Under the pieces are notes generated by a model, which searched no databases, was not told the origin of the DNA, and saw only the letters and a list, made by a program, of their open reading frames with translations. A stretch of 64,000 nt of DNA from Marsupella aquatica (taxonomy: Eukaryota > Marchantiophyta): assembly GCA_973895155.1 (NCBI GenBank), contig OZ316892.1, positions 27,714,001-27,778,000 on the forward strand, given 5' to 3'. Position 1 is the stretch's first letter. The number at the start of each line of letters is the position of its first letter. The translations under genes were made by a program, and so were the position numbers. Of the stretch, positions 60,231 through 64,000 are shown in pieces.

Positions 60231-63178
60231 TCAATCCTCTAAGTGTGCAGAACCTCTCTCTAATATAGCAGACTCTATAATTTTTTTAGTTTTTGCTGCT
60301 ATTTGATTAGTACTTAAAAGCGCAAAGTTGTATGCATACACCGTTGTTGATGATAGAACTAGTTCATCTTGGAGAAGTCGATTAGATATATTATCTTTCT
60401 CTGGAAAATATTTCCCATCAATAGCAGACTCAGCACTTGCCTCAGTTGTGTACCATGTGATTTTGATTCTCTCAGGAATGTCTGCAGTTCTTGTCAAAAT
60501 CTTTGACACCTTTACCATCCAAAACAACTTGCCTTTTGGATCCTTGTGTGCCGCTACACATATCATGGACCACTTATTCTTAACTTCCATATCTCTGAAA
60601 TCTCCAAATTCAGCTTGCTTTCGTCGAGGTCCGGAGTACATAATTCTCTGTGGTCCAGCAACTTTGTCAACCAAAGTTGGATCAACACCTTCTTCAACAA
60701 GTTCATTTCTCACCCTTGGAAGTAGTTGTGCACCTTGATTTTGTTGTGGCCAAACCCACTCAAATAACCACTCACCTTCCTCTAGGTAGTTTTTGATAAT
60801 ATCTTTTTGTTTCTCAAAAAAACTCATCCACCAAAGTTTATCTTCATTGTCAAAGTAATTGAAACCTTCCTAGATAGCTTTTTCATATTTCACTAGAGTA
60901 GTTAATGCACCATCTGTATTGGAAGAATCATGGACATCATACCTCTCAACACCTTTTGCTGACTTTAGTGACATTTGTGCAGCAACCCACATTCTTGAAG
61001 TTGGAATGTATTGACGAACGTCACTGCATCTCCCCAATCCTGGGTCGTGGAAAGATGTTTCCCGTGAAATGTTGTTTCTTCGTTTCCATCCTCCATGACT
61101 CGTTTGAATCTGAATTGCCTTTGAAAAGTTATGAGATTGAGATCTCTCAAGACTCTACTTGAGACTCCCTTCTCATTTGGCTGGTCGTTTTCATTGATAA
61201 ATTTTCAAAAATTGGCTACTTCATCCACAAATATGATCAAAGCTTCAGGTGAATATGCTCGTCGAATAATATCCTCAAGAGTCTCCAAGCGAAATGCTTT
61301 GTGCTGGTTTAACCTAGACAAAAATTTACTAAACATCTGATCTATCTGGTCATGTGTATGACCGACCAACAAGAAACCCACTTTAATCTTGTCAAAAATC
61401 TTCAAATCTACTAACATGTGAAGATAAGCCATCAAGAATTTATTCTTGTTTTCCCGAGTGATATTATCTAATTAAAGATATAATACTCTTGGTAATGTCC
61501 CATCCCATGTATTCAATACATTTTGAATAACATGTATGGTCAAGTTTGCATCATTATGGATATTGGGATATGTCAAAAATACTTTTGCTACAAGGTTCCT
61601 GTTGAAGATGAGACAACCTACAACATGTATTGGAATGAAATACTTTTCATCCATGTTCTTTGGACAACGAAGAAAATGTGGTAGCTCTGTTTTCTTTTGA
61701 TCCATACCATCTATACAAATACCCAAATACTTGTTGGGCTCATCATAGCATTTTTTACGATGCTTGGCTAACTTCATCATTTCCAATGATTGTACTTTTC
61801 GATGCTCCATAAGGGCATTGATATACTTTCCTGAAATGATACAATAGCAATGAATTAAAAATCAATAACTAAGGATAAACTTTGACAAATATTGAATTAC
61901 ATGTCATCAAATTAAAGTTGAAGATTATAGTTAGTGGAACTTACTTTTATCCTCTTCAGTTGTTGCTTTGTCCCGAAGAGCCTTGAATTTAGTACAAGGA
62001 CCACAAGTAGAAAATCGACTCCTTTTAGGAATTCGTACATTTGGAAACTTTTTTTTCCAAACACGCAAAAAATAAGAATATATAACTTGTTGTTCTTCTC
62101 GCAACATTGTTTCAGCTTCAAAGATTCCATGTATCTCTTGCTTTATCCAATTGTCTGGCAAGTGATGAATCTCTTTATGGGGAAGACTATCCATATTTTT
62201 TTGGAAAAAATCTTTCAACCATTCCACCAAGTTTAGAAATGAAGGTGAGTCTTCCTTACAAAAGGTATCTCGTTCAATCCTTGTAAACATGTTTCCATGG
62301 ATTGTTGTCAATCTATTATTACCTAAAGAATATAGTTTCTTGAATCCTCCTCTACATATAGGTTGTCCATTTACACTATATCCACGAGAAGTACTACAGT
62401 TGTTCATGATACAACCTCGTAGCAAAATATTTTTTTGCAAGTGTTTAAGACCAAAATAATACTTGCGTTGTTTTGAGCATTCCTCTAGACCCAGAGACCT
62501 CAAGCAAAACTTGTCACAACAAGGATATTTAAAAATATCTTTAATTTTGCGTTTTTTTAGATTTGCAATGGTAAGTCTATCTTTTCTAATCATCTGATCT
62601 CTGATTTTCTTGCTGGGTCTTGTCACCTCTACTCTATCCTGAATAGTGTCGGGAGAACTTACCCCCCCACTATTTTCTAGTGAATTAGAATTTAAAACAA
62701 AAAGATCTTCTGTAGAGTTGTTTCCACTCTCCACATTTTCTGTAACTGTTTCATGAACAATCTCACATCCCAGGATCTCTTCAACAACATTTGAGATTAC
62801 AGCAGTCTCTCTATCATTTGCAGCCTCCTCTAATCTCTCTTCAGAGTCTTCTGAAAATGTAATAGGTGTTCGGAAATTTCTAGTTTGAAATATTCTAATG
62901 ATATTCACATCTTCAGTCGGAGTACCGCCCACTTGTCTCTGAGACTGTAATCCCAGCCTAGGTGATTCTTCTCGACTTGAGGGCTCATCTTGACCATTGA
63001 ATAATCTTTGGACAAGTTTCAATTTAGCATGTACCCTTGAATTTTTGGGCCCTCTCTCCGGCAGCTCACTTCGCAATAATCTCCGAGAAATTTTTTGGAC
63101 ACTAGATCTCTTCCCTCTTTCGTTCTGCACTTGCCATCCAATGGAAGATCCAAAAACCTCACACTGCATCCTCGCCAA
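60231..63178 (-). pseudogene. DUF7869-like DDE transposase
   Basis: Long minus-strand gene with exon 63178-61945 (donor GTAAGT), next exon from 61830 (acceptor TTTCAG, phase kept) and the C-terminus at 60827-60231. The N-terminal half has a Cys-Cys-x3-Cys block and Lys-Tyr-Tyr-Phe-Gly-Leu-Lys-His, Tyr-Ser-Val-Asn-Gly-Gln-Pro-Ile-Cys and Cys-Gly-Pro-Cys. The catalytic half shows three acidic landmarks: Cys-Ile-Asp-Gly-Met-Asp, Leu-Asp-Asn with Glu-Asn-Lys-Asn-Lys, and Val-Gly-His-Thr-His-Asp-Gln-Ile-Asp. In-frame stops at 61474-61472 (TAA), 61207-61205 (TGA), 60967-60965 (TAA) and 60872-60870 (TAG), plus a frame change near 60930, disable this copy. The C-terminal block (Trp-Met-Val-Lys-Val ... 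Ile-Thr-Trp-Tyr) resembles BAH-like ends of related transposases. Family naming rests on motif memory. Confidence 0.7.
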
Positions 63179-63184
63179 AGGGCT

Positions 63185-63943
63185 TCAAAATCCAATGTTG
63201 TTAGTTTTACCACTCGGTGAAATAACTGATGGGAATACCGATTGGGATCCATGGATCCCAACTCGTATTCGTCCTTCAGGACTTTGAAGTGAAAACTTTC
63301 CCACTTGCTGTTCTGCGTCATGACTTGGTAATTTTCCGTTGCGCAATACGAACTGGGATCCGCGTATCCCATTTCGCATTCCACCATCGGAACTCGGGTT
63401 GGAAGTCCGCAAGACCGGTGACTCGGGCATAGGATTCTGTAAAATACCACGATGGAATACTAAGTGGGATCCATGGATCCCACTTCGTATTTGACCCAAG
63501 GAATTTGGTACTGAAGGAGACGACATAGGCAATTCGTGTTCACCGTTTTTCAACATTTGAGTAGGGAATACCAAGTGGGATCCACGGATCTCACTTGGTA
63601 TTTGACCCACCAAATTTGGCTCCGAGGCTGCCCCTCCCTGCAATTCCGGCACATTTGGACTCCTCATTCGCTCAAACTGTGATTGAACACTGGACACAGC
63701 TATCTTCACTCCCAGAGAACGAGACATTGGAAAAACCAACGGAGATCTTCGGACGGGCCTACATGGTAACGTTGTTCTTGGCATTAAAAACCGGGGCCTT
63801 CGCCTTTGAAGATCTGTCAGGGTTTGCGGTGAACCAAGTGTCTCTGTCGTAGGAACTACATTAGGCTTCTTTACAAGTAGACGTCGTTTAAGAGGTTTAC
63901 TTGGAGAGACATATATAGTATGAAATCGGAGCACCCACAACAC
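63185..63943 (-). other. Upstream open region of the transposase with repeat peptides
   Basis: An open minus-strand frame of 252 codons in the same phase as the transposase exon, separated from it by TGA at 63187-63185. It is Ser/Pro/Arg-rich and contains four copies of a peptide like Gly-Ile-His-Gly-Ser-x-x-Val-Phe made by the palindromes. It could be a disordered N-terminus, but by analogy with the left clusters it may be leader or intron sequence that is open by chance. Confidence 0.4.
63244..63592. repeat. Palindrome array, cluster 4
   Basis: Four 16-bp cores at 63244 (GGGATCCATGGATCCC), 63355 (GGGATCCGCGTATCCC), 63466 (GGGATCCATGGATCCC) and 63577 (GGGATCCACGGATCTC), all exactly 111 bp apart. 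Flanks (GAATAC-n-AAGT and ACTTCGTATT) match those of the left clusters, but most half-sites are GGATCC instead of GGATAC. Confidence 0.92.
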
Positions 63944-64000
63944 TCCTACAAGACTCTGAATCAGACTCTGATTTCTCAGATTCTGAGGAAAATGAAATCT

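Noticed and set aside
52352-63592. CRISPR array
   Set aside because: The repeats are palindromic and regularly spaced, but the spacers are themselves repeated and similar, no cas genes exist, and the context is a eukaryotic intron-containing element.
53177-64000. Bacterial contamination carrying a ParB-methylase operon
   Set aside because: GT-AG introns, TATA boxes, a Ulp1 protease and a eukaryotic-type DDE transposase occur in the same block, and composition does not change relative to the flanks.
1-64000. tRNA or other structured RNA genes
   Set aside because: GGTTCGANTCC-like B-box words were looked for by eye; the few TTCGAA-type hits (for example near 1690, 43415 and 46950) have no matching A box or cloverleaf. 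This was not an exhaustive search.

Overview
The window is eukaryotic nuclear DNA, almost certainly from a land plant and probably a non-seed plant (an inference, not proven). Genes are split by GT-AG introns, gene density is low, and most of the sequence is transposable elements and short tandem repeats. No tRNA, rRNA or CRISPR array was recognised.

Region 1, 1-37 kb, is a cluster of related WWE / ADP-ribosyltransferase-like (RCD1/SRO- or PARP-like) genes in two subtypes. Subtype I has exons WWE1, WWE2, linker and a divergent ART-like exon (copy A at the left edge, copy C 27396-25518 minus, copy D 33345-31446 minus). Subtype II has a degenerate WWE exon, a linker and an ART exon with a clear His-Gly-Thr motif (copy B minus, broken; E1 28731-30207 plus; E2 34810-36217 plus). 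C/E1 and D/E2 are head-to-head pairs, so the array grew by duplication of a divergently transcribed pair. Between B and C lies a badly decayed, apparently intronless copy of NSF (AAA ATPase of SNARE recycling). From about 13.5 to 21.7 kb is a decayed TNP2/CACTA-like DNA transposon split by a 3,067-bp gag-like insertion with a 5-bp target duplication. It abuts the truncated end of copy B.

Region 2, 37-48.8 kb, holds one well-preserved host gene on the minus strand: a GT14 (core-2/I-branching-like) type II membrane glycosyltransferase, with nine exons resolved from 45544 to 40246 and a last exon near 39.0 kb that is uncertain. Around it are minisatellites and otherwise unremarkable spacer. Two copies of one 285-287 bp hAT-type MITE (8-bp target duplications) sit at 9.3 and 50.4 kb in opposite orientation.

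Region 3, 52.2-64 kb, is the most unusual part: a large, partly decayed mobile element running off the right edge. It encodes on the plus strand an F-box-like ORF, a ParB-like domain spliced in phase to a beta-class amino-DNA-methyltransferase, and a Ulp1/C48 cysteine protease. A convergent DUF7869-like DDE transposase is on the minus strand. About 25 copies of a 16-17 bp palindrome (GGGATAC-N3-GTATCCC on the left, GGGATCC-N2-GGATCCC on the right) inside longer imperfect palindromes lie in four clusters between or within these genes, two of them just downstream of matching TATAAATA boxes. Together these suggest a eukaryotic transposon carrying its own ParB-methylase module with cognate palindromic sites. 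The coding parts carry several lesions, and many in-frame stops fit C-to-T change at CAG/CAA/TGG codons.
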